Positions 25,255 to 36,869 of a DNA stretch of 64,000 nucleotides are shown here, one piece after another. Origin of the DNA: Drechmeria coniospora (Eukaryota; Ascomycota; Sordariomycetes; Hypocreales; Ophiocordycipitaceae); the NCBI RefSeq assembly GCF_001625195.1, contig NC_054389.1, positions 8,986,520-9,050,519 of the forward strand, given 5' to 3'. The translations under genes were made by a program, and so were the position numbers. The notes beneath the pieces are model-generated. The model was not told the DNA's origin and ran no database searches. It saw nothing but the letters and a program-made list of their open reading frames with translations. How positions within the stretch are numbered: the stretch's first letter is position 1; every line of letters starts with the position of its first letter.

Positions 25255-28200
25255 TCATCGTTGACTCTCGTCCAGCGTCTTCAGCGCCTGGTCCGACTCG
25301 GGCGTGCCCGGCGCCGTCGATGCCGTGCTCGATTCGGCGCTCGTGAGACCCTTCCGGATCGCCAGCACGCTGTCGACGATGACGGCATCGATGCCTTCCT
25401 TGACTTGCCTCTGCTGCGCCGTTAGCCGTGTCTCGCCGCGCCTCGATGCAACAACGCCGGGAGCCCTGGGGAGAGGGCAAGGGACCGACTACGGTGGGCG
25501 ACGGCGGGGAGGGGAGACTTGCCTGGACCATGGTCGGGTCGTTGTTCAGCACGCCGTAGCTGACGCACACCAAGCCGAGCTCCTTGACGACCTTGACGAG
25601 CCTCGGGCTGTTGATCAGCGGCTCCGCCGCCGAGACGATGCCCAGCAGGTTCCAGCGGCTCGCGAACCGGATCGCCTCCTGCAGCGACGTCGCCCGGATG
25701 TCGCCGACGGCGCTGCAGCCGGCGTCGGTGAGGAACAGGATCGGTATCGACGGCTGCTTGAAGCTCAGGCAGAGGCAAATGTCCGGGCTGAAGGAGCTCA
25801 GGATGATGTGCCGCTCGCCGGCGAGGTCGTAGACCTTGGAGAGGACCGTGTCGCAGAACGAGTTGAGCTCGACGGCGTACGTGTCCATCTCGTGCTCCTC
25901 GCTCTCGTGCAGCATCGGGTACTTGAGCTCGATGTTGAAGCCAATCTCCTCCGGCAGCCGGCGGAAGAGGTCCTCGAGCGTCGCAAACGGCGCCTGGATG
26001 AAGTTGCCGCGCGAGTTGGCCTTGTAGCCCTTCTCCTTGAAGTCGCGCGTGTGCTTCATCCGCTCCTCCATCTCGCCGTGGCCGCTGCCGGCGTAGCCCA
26101 TCGAGAGCGACCGCTGGGGCGTGAAGCTGCTGCTCCGCACCCGCGGCGGGCAGTCGCCTCCGTTGGCCGAGCAGCATCCGTCCCCGTCCTCGCCCGGTCC
26201 GTCCGTCTGATGCCCGTGGCCGTGCCGACCGTCGTGCTTTCGGTGGCGGCCGTGGTGGTGAACCCTGTCCCGCCTGTCCGGGTTGATGTGCAGAAACTGC
26301 TCGAGCGTGAGGGTGTGGACGGGCGCGTCGATGCCCGTCTCGCTGACGAGGAAGTCGTGGTAGATGACGGGCACGTGGTCCTTGGTCAGCTGCACGTCGA
26401 ACTCGACGTACTGCGCCCCGAGGTTGGCGGCGGCGATGAAGGACGGCAGCGTGTTCTCGCCGAGCTGCAGCGACTTGTTGGACGTCAGGTTCTTGCCGAG
26501 GCCGCGGTGGCCGATGAGCATCGTCGACGAGAGCTTCTTCCAGTACGTCTGCCGCGACGTCACCTCCATCTTCGGATGCGAAAAGGGCGTGATGACGAGG
26601 AAGTTGAAGTTGACGGTGCCGATGACGTCGAGGTTGCTCGACATGATGGGCACGCAGACGTCCCCCTGCAGGTTCATCCGCTGGCTGCCGAGCGTCGGCT
26701 TGATCGTCGACAGCAGCGCGACGGCCCGACCGATCTTGTTCGTCTCGCTGCCCGAGTAGGTCGGGACGATGTCGAAGAGCAGCTTGACCTTGGCCGCATC
26801 CCGGGTCCGGAAGGAGACGGGCTCGGTCGAGATGCCCTCGTGCACCGGCAGGTCGATGATGGTCGGCTCGCCCCGGGCCCCGTTGGCGCTGATGACGACC
26901 GACAGCGCCGTGTCGAGCTGGGTGTCGTGCGCCTTGGTGAGGGGCACGCGGTCGAGGCTCACGGCTTCCGTCGTCTTCCGCATGTCCATGGAGCCGAGGC
27001 TCACGAGCACGAGGCTCTCGTCCGTCAGGTAGCGGTGGCCGAAGCTCTTGACCGGCTCGGCCGGCCGCGAGCCGTTGGATCGACGCTCCTCGATGGACGA
27101 ATTCTCCGACGACGGGTTCGGCGCCTGCAGGCCGGCCGCCGCCCGCGCCGCCGCCTGCGCCGCCGCCTCGTCCTCGTCGGTGCGGGCGGCGAGCAGCCGG
27201 GCAATGTCCATGTGGCCGCGCAGGGCCGCGTGCTCCTTGGCCGTCCAGCCCGAGGCGTCCGGCCGGGAGAGGTCGGCGCCGGCGTCGACGAGCAGCTCGA
27301 CGACGCCGACGGATCCGTCGACGGCGGCCACGTGGAGCGGCGTCCAAGAGTACGGCTTTTCCGCAATCTCGACGTTCGCCTTCTGGGACTCGGTGCCGCC
27401 GACGATGATGCGGGCGCAGCCGACGTGACCGAACCTAGCGGCGATGTGCAGCGCCGACTCGCCCGTCTTGTCGGTCCAGTTGATGTCGACGCCGGCCTCG
27501 ACGAGCATCTCGACGATGGGTTCGTAGTTGGACTTGGTCGCGAGCGCGAGCACGGCGCCGGACTTGGAGATGGTCTTCCGGATCCGCCCCTTGGCCTCGC
27601 TGCAGCCCTGCCAGTTCTCGCCCCGCAGCAGGGCCTGCGTCGTCAGCGGGTGACCTCCGATGACGGCGAGGTGGAGGGGTGCGTAGCCGTCGTTGTCCTG
27701 CCACTCGGGCGCGTCGATGCCGTCCTGGACGTCGAACTGGTTCCAGTCCTGCATGTGCTTCATGATGAGCTGGCAGACGACGACGAAGCCGAACTGGGCG
27801 GCGTAGTGCAGGGGGAGGCGGCCGAGGGAGTCGGGACGAGCGAGCGCGACCCGCTGGCCTTTGCTCAGCCGGTCGAGGAGGTATGCGAGGATGCGGACGG
27901 CCTCGTCGCCCTCGCCCAGGAGCGTCGCCTCGTCCGTGCTCATCGCCTTGACGGGCACGACGGACGAGACGGCCGGGTGCAGGTGACGATTCGTGAACTG
28001 GGTGCCGACGGGGACCGGGTAAGCGCCGGCGCCGCCGTCGTCGGCCTTGGCCAACTTGGTGCGGCCGATGTGGATGACGAGACGGTGGATGCAGTTGCGA
28101 CCGTTGATGTCGTCGGGTTCGTCGAGATCCCGCACGTGGGTCAGGAGGTAGGCCAGAGACTCCCTCGACCGGGCCGAGATGGACCGCTGGACGAGGTTCA

Positions 28201-29107
28201 GCAGCAGGGTCTGCATGGCGGCCTCGCGCCCGTCGTTGGCGGCGACGAGCACTGCCTCGGCGAGCCCGGACTTGAGGGTGGCCAAGTCATCGGTGCGGAC
28301 GGCGTGCTCGAGCGCGTCGAGCTGCGACTGGGGAAGATGGAGCATCGACTTGGCCGAGGCGCGGCCGAGCGATCGGGTCGACCGGTCCGACTTGGCGTCC
28401 TCGTGAGTCTGGGCATCGCCGAGGACGGAGAGCCAGCGGTTGATCTCGGCGAGAAGGCGGGCGGTGCTGCCGTCCTTGGCGAAGGGCTTCGGGTCGACCT
28501 TTGTGGAGATGTAGCTGTGCTGGTAGGACATGCCGGCCACCTTTTTGTCGAGCTTCTTGGTGATCTTGACGAAGCCTCGGCGGTTGATCTCGCCGAACCA
28601 CTGCAGGTTCCTCAGCTGCGTCCTCAGCTCGAGCAGGGCGCCCATGACCTCCTCGACCTCATCCTGGTCGAGGGTGGCGACGACGTCCGGCACGCGGCCG
28701 TATCGGTCGTGCAGGATGCTCAGCCGGCGGCAGGCGTCGGCGAACTTTTTGTTGTAGAAGGAGTCGACATCCTCGAGGTTTCGGTCGAGGGCGAAGAAGA
28801 GTTCTGCACGGCCACGTTAGGGGCGCCGGAGGCCGAACGAGCGTCGGTCTCGGAGGAGCCATGGATGGGAGGCAGGGCCGCGCACCTGCTGGATCAACCG
28901 GCTCTCCATTTCGAGCCTTGTCCGAAGCGGCCCTGACGAGCTTCTTGAGGCCTTTGTAGTTGATGTAGGACGCCGCCCACTCGGGAACCTGGTTGCGGGG
29001 AAGACTGGAGGCACCTCAGCGATCCAGGTCCTCGGTACGGGCATCAATTGGGGGGTAAGTGATGATGCTGGGAGAGTCCAAAGTACGTACGTCCGTCCGA
29101 ACTTCAT
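25255..29107 (-). CDS. GDE1: GDE1-type SPX-ankyrin-glycerophosphodiester phosphodiesterase
   Basis: Four exons: 29107-29091, 29004-28886, 28803-25523, 25410-25255 (1191 codons, 1190 residues). The N-terminus begins MKFGRTLPRNQVPEW, a typical SPX start that senses inositol pyrophosphate/phosphate; the SPX region runs to about residue 185. Ankyrin-like units (LPLHYAAQFG, APLHLAVIGG, SALHIAARFG, TPLHVAAVDG) lie at about 370-600. The GDPD domain starts near residue 806 with HRG, GENT, EFDVQLTKD and IYHDF, so the catalytic residues look intact. Family members release choline and glycerol phosphate from glycerophosphocholine in the cytosol. The C-terminal domain resembles yeast Gde1 more than the Cdk inhibitor Pho81/NUC-2, whose SPX start also differs. 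The last intron has a GC donor. A His-rich insert lies inside the GDPD domain. The start is fixed by the SPX consensus. Confidence 0.9.
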
Positions 29108-32100
29108 GATGCGACGTCGAGGACGCGATTGTGTATCTTTGCACCCTTCAATTGGATTCGTCGCCTTCCTGCTTGCTCGCCGACACTCTCTCTTCCTCGC
29201 TTGGCGTTATTGTCGTCTTGCCGTCGTAAGTCCTGTTCTCCTCCTCCTTCTAATCCTCTTGCTGCCTTCCTCGTCTGCCCCTCTTCGTACTCGTCCGAAA
29301 TCAGTAGACGATGATGGTCCGCTGGGATGCCGCGAGACGAGCCGACGACGAGCAGGCAGCGAGCCAAGCCAAGTGAAGTCAAGCCGGGAGGCAATTAGAA
29401 GTGGTACCGGTAGCAAACCAAGGAGGGTCAAGGGGCAAGGAAAGAAATGGTGCCAAAAAAAAAGAGGAAAAACACGGAGGAGAGAGGGGATGGGGCGGAG
29501 GTCGGCAGAACGACCCTCGTCCCGAGGTGCCGGAGGAGTTGCCGGAGAAGAAGGACAGGAGTGGAAAGGGAGCAGAGAGAAAAGGAAATGTGTTGCAACG
29601 CTGGGCGGTCTCGTGACGGATCGCCGGTGTTGGTCGGTGAGTTTTTGAGTTCCCCCCGGCTAATGGTCGCCGCTGGAGCGAGTTGGCGCGCCAATGGGGG
29701 AAGGCTATCGTGAGCCGAGCGGGACGAAGTGACGAGAGCCGTTCGAGTACCGACAGGGTCTAGCCCGCGCGGCGTTTTGGGGAGTTCCAGAGTGGCTCTA
29801 GCGCCCTGGAGCTCTGGGATGGATGCTCTGAAGCTCCCTGCAAGGTGTAAGGACTCGCGCACTGGCTCGGTATACCGGCCTGCACAACTGCCGTACTTGC
29901 AGCGCCGAACTCCGTCCTTGTACTACGAGGTACAAAATAGATGGCAAGGTACTTTGTCCATACCAACCATGTTGTGTGCCGATAATCCTTTCAAGTGCTG
30001 CTGTAGGTGAACTTGGCCACATCTACGGAGTACTTGCAAGTACATGTATACGTATTACTAGGTGTACTTATTTGCGTTCAGGTAAGTAGAGGTTGGATAG
30101 TAATACCAAGCTTGCACTCGTCCTGTGAACAATTTGGCACTCTGAGGCTCTGGTACACCACTAGGAAGCAGGACCAAGGAAGAGGTAATTGGGTTCTAGA
30201 AATTTCGTGAGCGATTAGGCCATGTAGACAGGCAGACAGACAGGCAGGCAGGCAGGCAGGCAGACAGACAACAATCAAGGTCAAACTTGATCATGGGGAA
30301 CGTAGTCGGCGCCATCATCATATCATCTGATCTTCTGCTGAACAGCTATAAAGGACACGACGAGCGGTGGCGGCCGACGGACAAACTTGGACAGGACCGG
30401 AATCATCCTCCATCCTGCTTGTGGGGATTTCGGATGAATGTCAAGCGGAATTACCGGCGGCCATTGGTGGGGTATGACTGGATAGGCGCGAGAGCAATTG
30501 AGCGAAGCTCGCTGGATGCCTTGTCGTTCAAGTACCAGGTAATATTGCTTTTCACCGTTGTGGTAAAATGGGTAATACTTGCAAGTCCTTTGTACCGTAC
30601 AGTCCTTGTACGTACTGCACGTAGACCTACACGCAAGTACCTACTTACACCTACGGAGCACTGTAGGTAATAATTACTTACCATCACCAATTAGGTATAT
30701 CATATGGAGTACTCCGTAGGGTACACAGAAGTTCGAGGTTCGGAGGGCACGAGTGCTGTGCTCGTATAGGAAGTGGTACTGGTGCTCGTGCGTACAAGTA
30801 CGGAGTACTCCGTACCTGTTGACCAATACAAGGTACGGCTTGTGCGGTAAGGGTAATTACACCACATGGACTCGCACCGAGTTGGATGTGCTGGCATAGT
30901 TGAGAATAGCTTCCAATGCACGCCAACATGTACACTGCAAGCGCATTGAGGAGGTATTAGGTTGTTTGTGATGAAAATTGTCCCTCGGCCTCTGCCACGA
31001 AAACAACAAAACAACAACAAAACACGCGCATGTTCTACAACGTGTTCACTTGCTCGTAAGTAATACTGTACAAATAATACATGGTAGGAAGCGTCATTCT
31101 CTTCGTAGGTCGGCCATTGGTGCTCGTGCTCATGGTAACCTCACGTACGACTGCACTGTATTTGACTATTACGTTTACATGTACATGTACTTACTTGTAC
31201 AAGTACAGCACTCACCTGCGTGTGCAGTAGGTGAGCAGTACCTATTGCAAGTACAAGTATGCACGTCTACCAAGTATTAAGACTGACAACTTGTAAATCA
31301 CCTTACCTACCGAATACAGTACAGTACTAATAGGTACAGTACTAGGTGCAGTGAGTATGCGAGTACATGTACGTACGGTAGGTGCACAAGTACTCCTTGC
31401 AGCAAATGCATGCAATGCAAGTAATACATGTCGTATTTCTTGTACACCAACTCCATACATTCATGCATGTACTGTACATGTATGTACATCACTGCCTACT
31501 AATACCACTCTGCGCTGCATGTACATGTACTCTTACGTGTACTCGGCGTTACTTGACCGCCCGTCGAAAAAGGGGCGAGAGCTGCCTCAAGAGTGGACAG
31601 ACATCTCCCCGACCGCGATCCGCTGCTGCTCAACTACCATCACCAGCATCTCCAGACTCCGTCTCTCCTGTACGAGAACAGCCGCCATCTCCGCCTTCCG
31701 TCTCAACGTTGTAGTGCCTCACCGCCACATTGTCTCAACACATTCATCCGACCTCGGTGCATGAGCCGTCGCTGGGATTCATATGTTCCTCGTCCTAGCC
31801 GAGGAAATCATGCCCTCACGCTTCGGTGCATCGTGATACTTGCACTGGTAGCATGTCTGGTGCTCGCAGCGTAATCCGCATTCCGAGGCAACGCAAGCCT
31901 CCGCATTCTTCCATCCTCACCCAATACTACCCACCCGTGCTCCCTACGCATTGGAAACGGCGATGAAGATTCCGGTTTCCAAACGCTCAAGGTCATGTGG
32001 CTAACCAAACACGCGATACATGACCTGGTGCAAGACAACAACAGCACGCGTACTGTACATGCAGACGACAAGGCCTGAGAACAACCATCTTCTGCGTTGT

Positions 32101-32325
32101 CCTTGCAGAAATGGCACGCAAAATACACCCCAACTGCCTTTACATGCACATCTACTGTACACGTATTTGCGTATATTTACGGCGAGGACGCGATAGCAGA
32201 CGCGGTTGGCTATGAATGCATATGCTTCTCCGCACAGTACACGTCCTTATGGGGAACCAACCTGGGTGAGCACCGTGCTTCGTGTACGGGCAGGTAACGC
32301 CCAAGGCTCGGCAACCGCCATGCCC
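29108..32325. other. spacer between GDE1 and the PPR gene
   Basis: No supportable gene in about 3.2 kb. The first ~600 bases next to GDE1 are pyrimidine-rich on its strand and likely hold its promoter and 5' untranslated region. A CAGG/CAGA tetranucleotide array lies at 30,226-30,270. GTAC-rich sequence starts near 29.9 kb, with a perfect 16-bp palindrome at 30,799-30,814. A TATAAA at about 30,348 is not followed by a convincing reading frame. Confidence 0.6.
30226..30270. repeat. CAGG/CAGA tetranucleotide microsatellite
   Basis: About eleven tandem tetranucleotides of CAGG and CAGA type in spacer DNA. Confidence 0.85.
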
Positions 32326-34566
32326 TCACCCGGCCCACTGCCATCGGTCCGTGAACGCGGTGCGCCTTTCGGCGTCTGGCCATGTACGAAGCTCCCTACC
32401 CGTCCCTGTCGCCGTCGCCGGGCCTTGCATCGTGGTTGCAGCCCTCCTAGTGGGCATCGCAGCATGCGCCGATACCTCGGCCGCCGCAGTCTTCGTCGAC
32501 GGTCCTGCTGGCTCGTCGGCCCCGGCGCCCAAGTCCGTCGAGGTCGAATGTGCGTCTTCGAGGCGCCCCCCGCTTGCTGGTTCGTACGACAAGGCGTCGA
32601 GCTCGGCATCCTCGCCGTCCGGAGCCTCTTGCGCACCCATGCCCGTTCCCCTCCTGTCCATCGTCGGGCAGGTCAAAGCCGACAAGGTGTCGCCAAACTC
32701 CCGTCCGAGCTCGGCGGCGCGCTCGACCGCCGTCGTCCCGACGTGCAACGCCATCGCTCGTCGGAACGTGGTCGAGAACTCGGCTTGGAGCAGCTTGCTC
32801 TCTATCGAAATCGTCGTCTTCCGAACCACGACGTACTCTCTCCATGCGCTCTCGAGCCGGAGCAACCTGCTCTTCGCGCCGGCGACGCCCGTCTGCTCCT
32901 CGGACGTCGGCGGTCCGGCCGCCGCATCCGCGAACCATCCAAACGCCGTCGGCAGTTCGTGCTTCCCGAGCCGTCGGAGCAGCTGATCCAGCTTGGGCCC
33001 TTCAATCTTCAGGTTGGCCAGGCACGCCTTGCTTGGCCGCCCTCTTCCCGGTCCATGCAGGCCGCATAGGTCGAGAAGCGTGCGCAGCCGGAGGATGATG
33101 CGCGAGTTGGCGACGTCGTCGTCCGTCGACAGCATGCTTTCCCATCTCACCTTGCCGTCGGTGAAACCGCGGACGAGGCGCAGGGCCGCTCTCCAATCGA
33201 GGGCCGCCACGCAATCGTCCAGAACGTGGCTCGCGACGGCGGAGCCGACGTCGACGCCCGACCGCAGGCAGGCCAGGAGAAACGACGCCGCCTGGTCGAA
33301 CAGGCGGAAGAAGAGCAGGCCGCCGAGGATGTCCTCGACCAACGGTCGGCTCAGCGGCATGTGCTCCCACACCCAGTCGCCCGTCCGCGTCCGCATCCTC
33401 GTGTCGGCGGCCCAGCGGCCCAGCGCCTCGCTCGTCGCGACGTCGTTGACGTGCCTCCGCCGGAACTTGGCGCCCGTCTGGCCGTCGATGCCCGTCAGGC
33501 AGGCGAGCGTCCGAAGGAACCCCCCGTGGTTCCTCGTCACCCTGTGATGGTCCAGGACGGCGGCGTACGTCGACGGCGTCGGCCGCAGGAGCCGCTCGCG
33601 GAAGAAGGAATTGACGAGCGCGTCGGCGAGCCCGTGCTGCCCGACCTTGTTGAAGGCCACGATGAGCGTGTTGTACGTGTGAATGTCGGGTGCGTGCGAC
33701 GAGACGAGGAGGTTGTAGCAGACCCGACCAATCTTCTCCTTGAGCCCCAGCTTCGGCTCGTCCATGAGGCACCGCAGCTCTCGGTTCAGCAGCGAGGTGC
33801 CTTTCCTCGCCCGGACGGGATCGATCGACCGAAAGGTGAAGTCGGCCGTCCCCTTGCGTGCCATCTCGCGCGCCTCTTCAAACGACGGGCTCGGGCTTGT
33901 GCATCTGTCGAGAAGCTCGGCCCGGTGGAGGAGCTGCTGGACGAGGTGCTCGACCTTGACCGACTCCATCAGCAGGTGCTGCCGGGTGCGTGAATCGCGC
34001 GAGGTGATGCTCGTGTCGGATTCCTCGTCGAGGATTGCTCGCTCGAGCCGTTCGTAATCTGCCCGAGTCCGCCTCGCCGTCCGCATCAACGCCTCCTCGG
34101 GGCAGCAGCCGTAGTAGTCGCTCTGCAGGCTCGACAGCAGGTCGGAGATGCTAGCCGTTGCTGGCTTGTCAATCTCCTTCATGAACGGCCGTTCGTTGTA
34201 TATCGTCTTGAGGCTGCTCCAGAGCGCATCCATCTGCCGGATCGTGAGCTTGGCCGGCCGCACCGCGCTTTCCTGGTCGTCGGCCGCTCGCCGGTCCTGC
34301 AGCTCGCTCAGTTCTCTTCGCGCTTCGTCCAGCTGACGGTCCAGCTCGCGTCTGCGGTCGTCCTTGCGCACGGCATCGACGATGGCGGCCGTCGCAAACA
34401 TGGAGCTGTAGCATGCAGTGAATATTTCCACAAATCTCGGCTTGCGCCTTCGCGCCGCCGCCGCCGCCGTGCGTCTGGCAGCTCCTCCGGCGACGCCCAC
34501 GACGGTGCTGCAGGCTCTGCATCCGCATCGTGGAGCCCAGCCGGCCCTGGACCAAAGTGACTGCAT
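32326..34566 (-). CDS. mitochondrial PPR-type protein
   Basis: Single exon, 746 residues, ATG at 34566. The first ~45 residues are rich in Arg and Ala with few acidic residues, as in a mitochondrial presequence, followed by a hydrophobic stretch (FTACYSSMFATAAIVDAV) and an Arg/Glu-rich coiled-coil-like segment. At about residues 290-355 it has YNTLIVAFNKVGQHGLADAL and STYAAVLDHH, which fit degenerate pentatricopeptide units of fungal mitochondrial RNA-binding proteins. The C-terminal ~100 residues are low in complexity. By family it would bind mitochondrial transcripts and aid processing or translation; the target is unknown. The next in-frame codon upstream is GTG, so ATG 34566 is preferred. 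It is divergent from the CXXC-protein gene 400 bp away. Confidence 0.65.
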   Translation of the reverse strand: MQSLWSRAGWAPRCGCRACSTVVGVAGGAARRTAAAAARRRKPRFVEIFTACYSSMFATAAIVDAVRKDDRRRELDRQLDEARRELSELQDRRAADDQESAVRPAKLTIRQMDALWSSLKTIYNERPFMKEIDKPATASISDLLSSLQSDYYGCCPEEALMRTARRTRADYERLERAILDEESDTSITSRDSRTRQHLLMESVKVEHLVQQLLHRAELLDRCTSPSPSFEEAREMARKGTADFTFRSIDPVRARKGTSLLNRELRCLMDEPKLGLKEKIGRVCYNLLVSSHAPDIHTYNTLIVAFNKVGQHGLADALVNSFFRERLLRPTPSTYAAVLDHHRVTRNHGGFLRTLACLTGIDGQTGAKFRRRHVNDVATSEALGRWAADTRMRTRTGDWVWEHMPLSRPLVEDILGGLLFFRLFDQAASFLLACLRSGVDVGSAVASHVLDDCVAALDWRAALRLVRGFTDGKVRWESMLSTDDDVANSRIILRLRTLLDLCGLHGPGRGRPSKACLANLKIEGPKLDQLLRRLGKHELPTAFGWFADAAAGPPTSEEQTGVAGAKSRLLRLESAWREYVVVRKTTISIESKLLQAEFSTTFRRAMALHVGTTAVERAAELGREFGDTLSALTCPTMDRRGTGMGAQEAPDGEDAELDALSYEPASGGRLEDAHSTSTDLGAGADEPAGPSTKTAAAEVSAHAAMPTRRAATTMQGPATATGTGRELRTWPDAERRTAFTDRWQWAG

Positions 34567-34723
34567 CACCGCTTCATCTGATGGTCAAGAGTTGCGGGAT
34601 TTCTCATGCCCAGGAAAAGATGGATGGGATCTATTGAGGCAATCGTGGCCGTTGTCGATGATGAGCTTGGGTCAATGGAAGCGTCTAAATGCGTACATGC
34701 GAGGTTGATGTGAATCGGGACCC

Positions 34724-34733
34724 ATCACGTGAT
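34724..34733. promoter_or_regulatory. palindromic E-box ATCACGTGAT in a divergent promoter
   Basis: A perfect 10-bp palindrome with a CACGTG core lies between two divergently transcribed genes (ATGs at 34566 and 34970). TCACGTGA is the form bound by Cbf1-type bHLH factors in ascomycetes. Its use here is inferred from sequence and position only. Confidence 0.45.
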
Positions 34734-34969
34734 TCGACCATATTCCACCCCACACCAGCTAGCTAGCATCATCACTTAACGACGTCCTCAAGCCCATGCT
34801 TGACCGAGAGAACGCTACCGTCTCGAATTCCGATCATACAACCTCACATACCATACCCGTCAACCTCGTCTCCTGATTTGTTTTTGGTGGTTACGCCAAG
34901 AAACTCAGCCATCCATCGACAGTTTCACTTGCCAAGAAAGGTTGTTTCGTTGCTTGATTTGAACTCGCC

Positions 34970-35763
34970 ATGTTTGCTCTCGAGATCAAGGCCGAGCTCA
35001 CGGGGTACGTGCGACCGACAGTTTCAACGTGACGGAAAAGGATCCTCGCTCAACTTTCCTCTCGACAGAGTGACCAACTTGCGGCCCAGCGATAGTGAGG
35101 ACAACCCCTTTTGGTACATGTTCAAGGTGCAGTGCACTTCTTGTAGAGAGACGCACAGCAACTACGTGGGAGTGAACCGCTTCGTAGGTCCGCCCGGCAC
35201 CCCAGCACCGCCCCCATTCTGCCCAGATTGTGCCCTTGGCTCGGTCCGCTCTCGGACACGGTCTCGTCTAATTTCGACAGGAAATGAATGAGATGAGCGG
35301 CAGCCGTGGCGAGGCCAACTTCGTGTGGAGATGCAAGAACTGCAAGGTAGGCATGGTTGTGTCGCCGCCGGATGGCCGTCTGTCTGCTCGTGCACACGGC
35401 TGATGTATGGCTAAGCGAGAGTCGTCTGCGTCCATCAAAGCGGCCGCCGCACCGTATGAGCAGAGCGAGCCGCCCAAGGCCAAGCGGCTGATCGAATTTG
35501 ACTGCCGCGGCCTCGAGTTTGTCGAGTTCAAGCCCGAGGTATGATGACCCGTTCATGATGCGCCCTTTGACGATGGAATCGGAGCATTCTCCCTGCTGAC
35601 GCGTTACCCTTACTGCTAGGGAGAGTGGCTCGCCGACGGCGTCGATTCCGGCACCAAGTTTACGGCCATTGAACTCGTTGACGGAGAGTGGTTCGACTAC
35701 GACGAGAAGGCGGGGGATGAGGTGAGCATCAAGGATATTGCGTGGGAAATTCGCCGGGCGTAG
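34970..35763 (+). CDS. CXXC zinc-binding protein (C1orf123/DUF866, UPF0587 family)
   Basis: Five exons: 34970-35004, 35069-35183, 35281-35346, 35416-35538, 35620-35763; 161 codons, 160 residues, which is the usual length for this family. The N-terminus is MFALEIKAELTGVTNL. Two CxxC pairs, QCTSCRE and RCKNCK, form the predicted zinc site; the conserved FDCRGLEFVEF and GEWFDYDEK segments follow. Homologues are small cytosolic zinc proteins of poorly known function (yeast YCR090C, human CZIB). Exon joins keep the frame; donors are GTACGT, GTAGGT, GTAGGC and GTATGA, and one acceptor is the less common AAG. Splicing was inferred from the family pattern. Confidence 0.9.
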
Positions 35764-36287
35764 CGTAGCGTGTCGTGCGTGGGATTGAATGCAGTAGGCG
35801 CCAAGCTCACCCTGCCATCTGGCTCATTGCGTCGTTGCAACCAAGACTGGGTGCAAAGTGTGTGGTACGCTGCCAAGGTTCATCCAGAACATCATCCTCC
35901 AGCAGGGATTCACAGGTGCCTGCGGCCTTTGACGTAGTATTATGCAGTACGTTTGTGCACTCAGCACGGAGTATTCGCTTGTCCTCGTAGTGCATCCCTT
36001 CAAACTACAGTGTACAGGTTACAGCGGGAAATGGGCAGCTGGTGCTATTATAAACTAGTGCGTTTGTGTGCTGTGGCCATAGAGTCGCCCCCCACGTACT
36101 ACTCCAGGTGCAGGAGTACTGTATTAATTAATTACTGTACAGTACAGTAGGTCCCTCGACGTACCAAGCGCTCATTCCTCGCACGGAGCACCAACCAACT
36201 ACATACCAAAAGCCGTGATCGATGCAACTCCGCGAGGTCGTCATCGCGCAACGGTCATCGAGTTGAACAGCGAACAGACGTGCCGCC
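35764..36287. other. intergenic spacer
   Basis: About 520 bp with no gene. It should hold the 3' end of the CXXC-protein transcript and the promoter of the Rpr2/Snm1-family gene. It contains some GTAC words and an ATTAATTAATTA stretch near 36,124. Confidence 0.6.
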
Positions 36288-36869
36288 ATGGCTTCCGCAC
36301 ATATAGCAACGGACCTACGCTATCTCACCGATGCGGCCCATCTACTGCGAAACTCGGCGCCAGACACGGCCGCCCACCTCATGAGGCATCGCGCGGGCCT
36401 CATGTCCCACAACAACCTCTGCCAGCATGAGCTGCAGCGCCAGCACGTTTGCTCGGCCTGCGGAAACATCATGGTTCCGGGGCAAGATACGGGGGTGAGG
36501 CTCGAGTCGTCCTGCACTAGGACGAGGAGGCCATCTGGGAAGAAGACGGACTTGCGCTCGGCTTCCAAGTCGAAGGGAGTCGCACCACACTCTTCCGACG
36601 AGGGACCAACCAAGGTATTGACATGCGGCCGCTGTCATCGAGTCACCCGAGTCAACCTTCCCGCTCCACCTTCCGCTGTTCGTCCGCAGGCGACGAAGAA
36701 GAAGGTGAAGATGGCTACCGAGTCATCGGCTGCATCATCGAGCAAGTTGTCGACGAATGCCAGCAGCAAGAAGCGTGCAAAGAATCGCAAAGCCGGCCTT
36801 CAAGCTCTGCTCTCTGGCCAGCAACAACAGTCGGCGTCGCTGAGCCTGGCCGATTTTATGAGGAAATGA
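36288..36869 (+). CDS. RNase P/MRP protein subunit, Rpr2/Rpp21/Snm1 family
   Basis: Single exon of 194 codons (193 residues). The N-terminal helix region (RYLTDAAHLLRNSAPDTAAH) is followed by QRQHVCSACGNIMVPG and, about 60 residues later, LTCGRCHRVTRV; the two CxxC pairs form the zinc ribbon that defines the family. The C-terminus is Lys- and Ser-rich and basic, ending SLSLADFMRK. These proteins are structural subunits of nuclear RNase P (pre-tRNA 5' processing) or RNase MRP (rRNA processing). The YLTDAAHLL start looks closer to Snm1-like members, but I cannot settle P versus MRP. The ATG sits in a good context (GCCGCCATGG). Confidence 0.85.
   Translation: MASAHIATDLRYLTDAAHLLRNSAPDTAAHLMRHRAGLMSHNNLCQHELQRQHVCSACGNIMVPGQDTGVRLESSCTRTRRPSGKKTDLRSASKSKGVAPHSSDEGPTKVLTCGRCHRVTRVNLPAPPSAVRPQATKKKVKMATESSAASSSKLSTNASSKKRAKNRKAGLQALLSGQQQQSASLSLADFMRK

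Noticed and set aside
25422..27347. A 641-codon frame overlapping GDE1 on its own strand
   Set aside because: Shifted-frame shadow of GDE1, made mostly of Arg, Ala, Pro and Gly; no domain.
25304..28936. A 1210-codon open frame antisense to GDE1
   Set aside because: GDE1 on the other strand has clear domains; the antisense translation is Val/Asp/Arg-rich without motifs. Strong GC-ending codon bias removes stops from this antisense frame.
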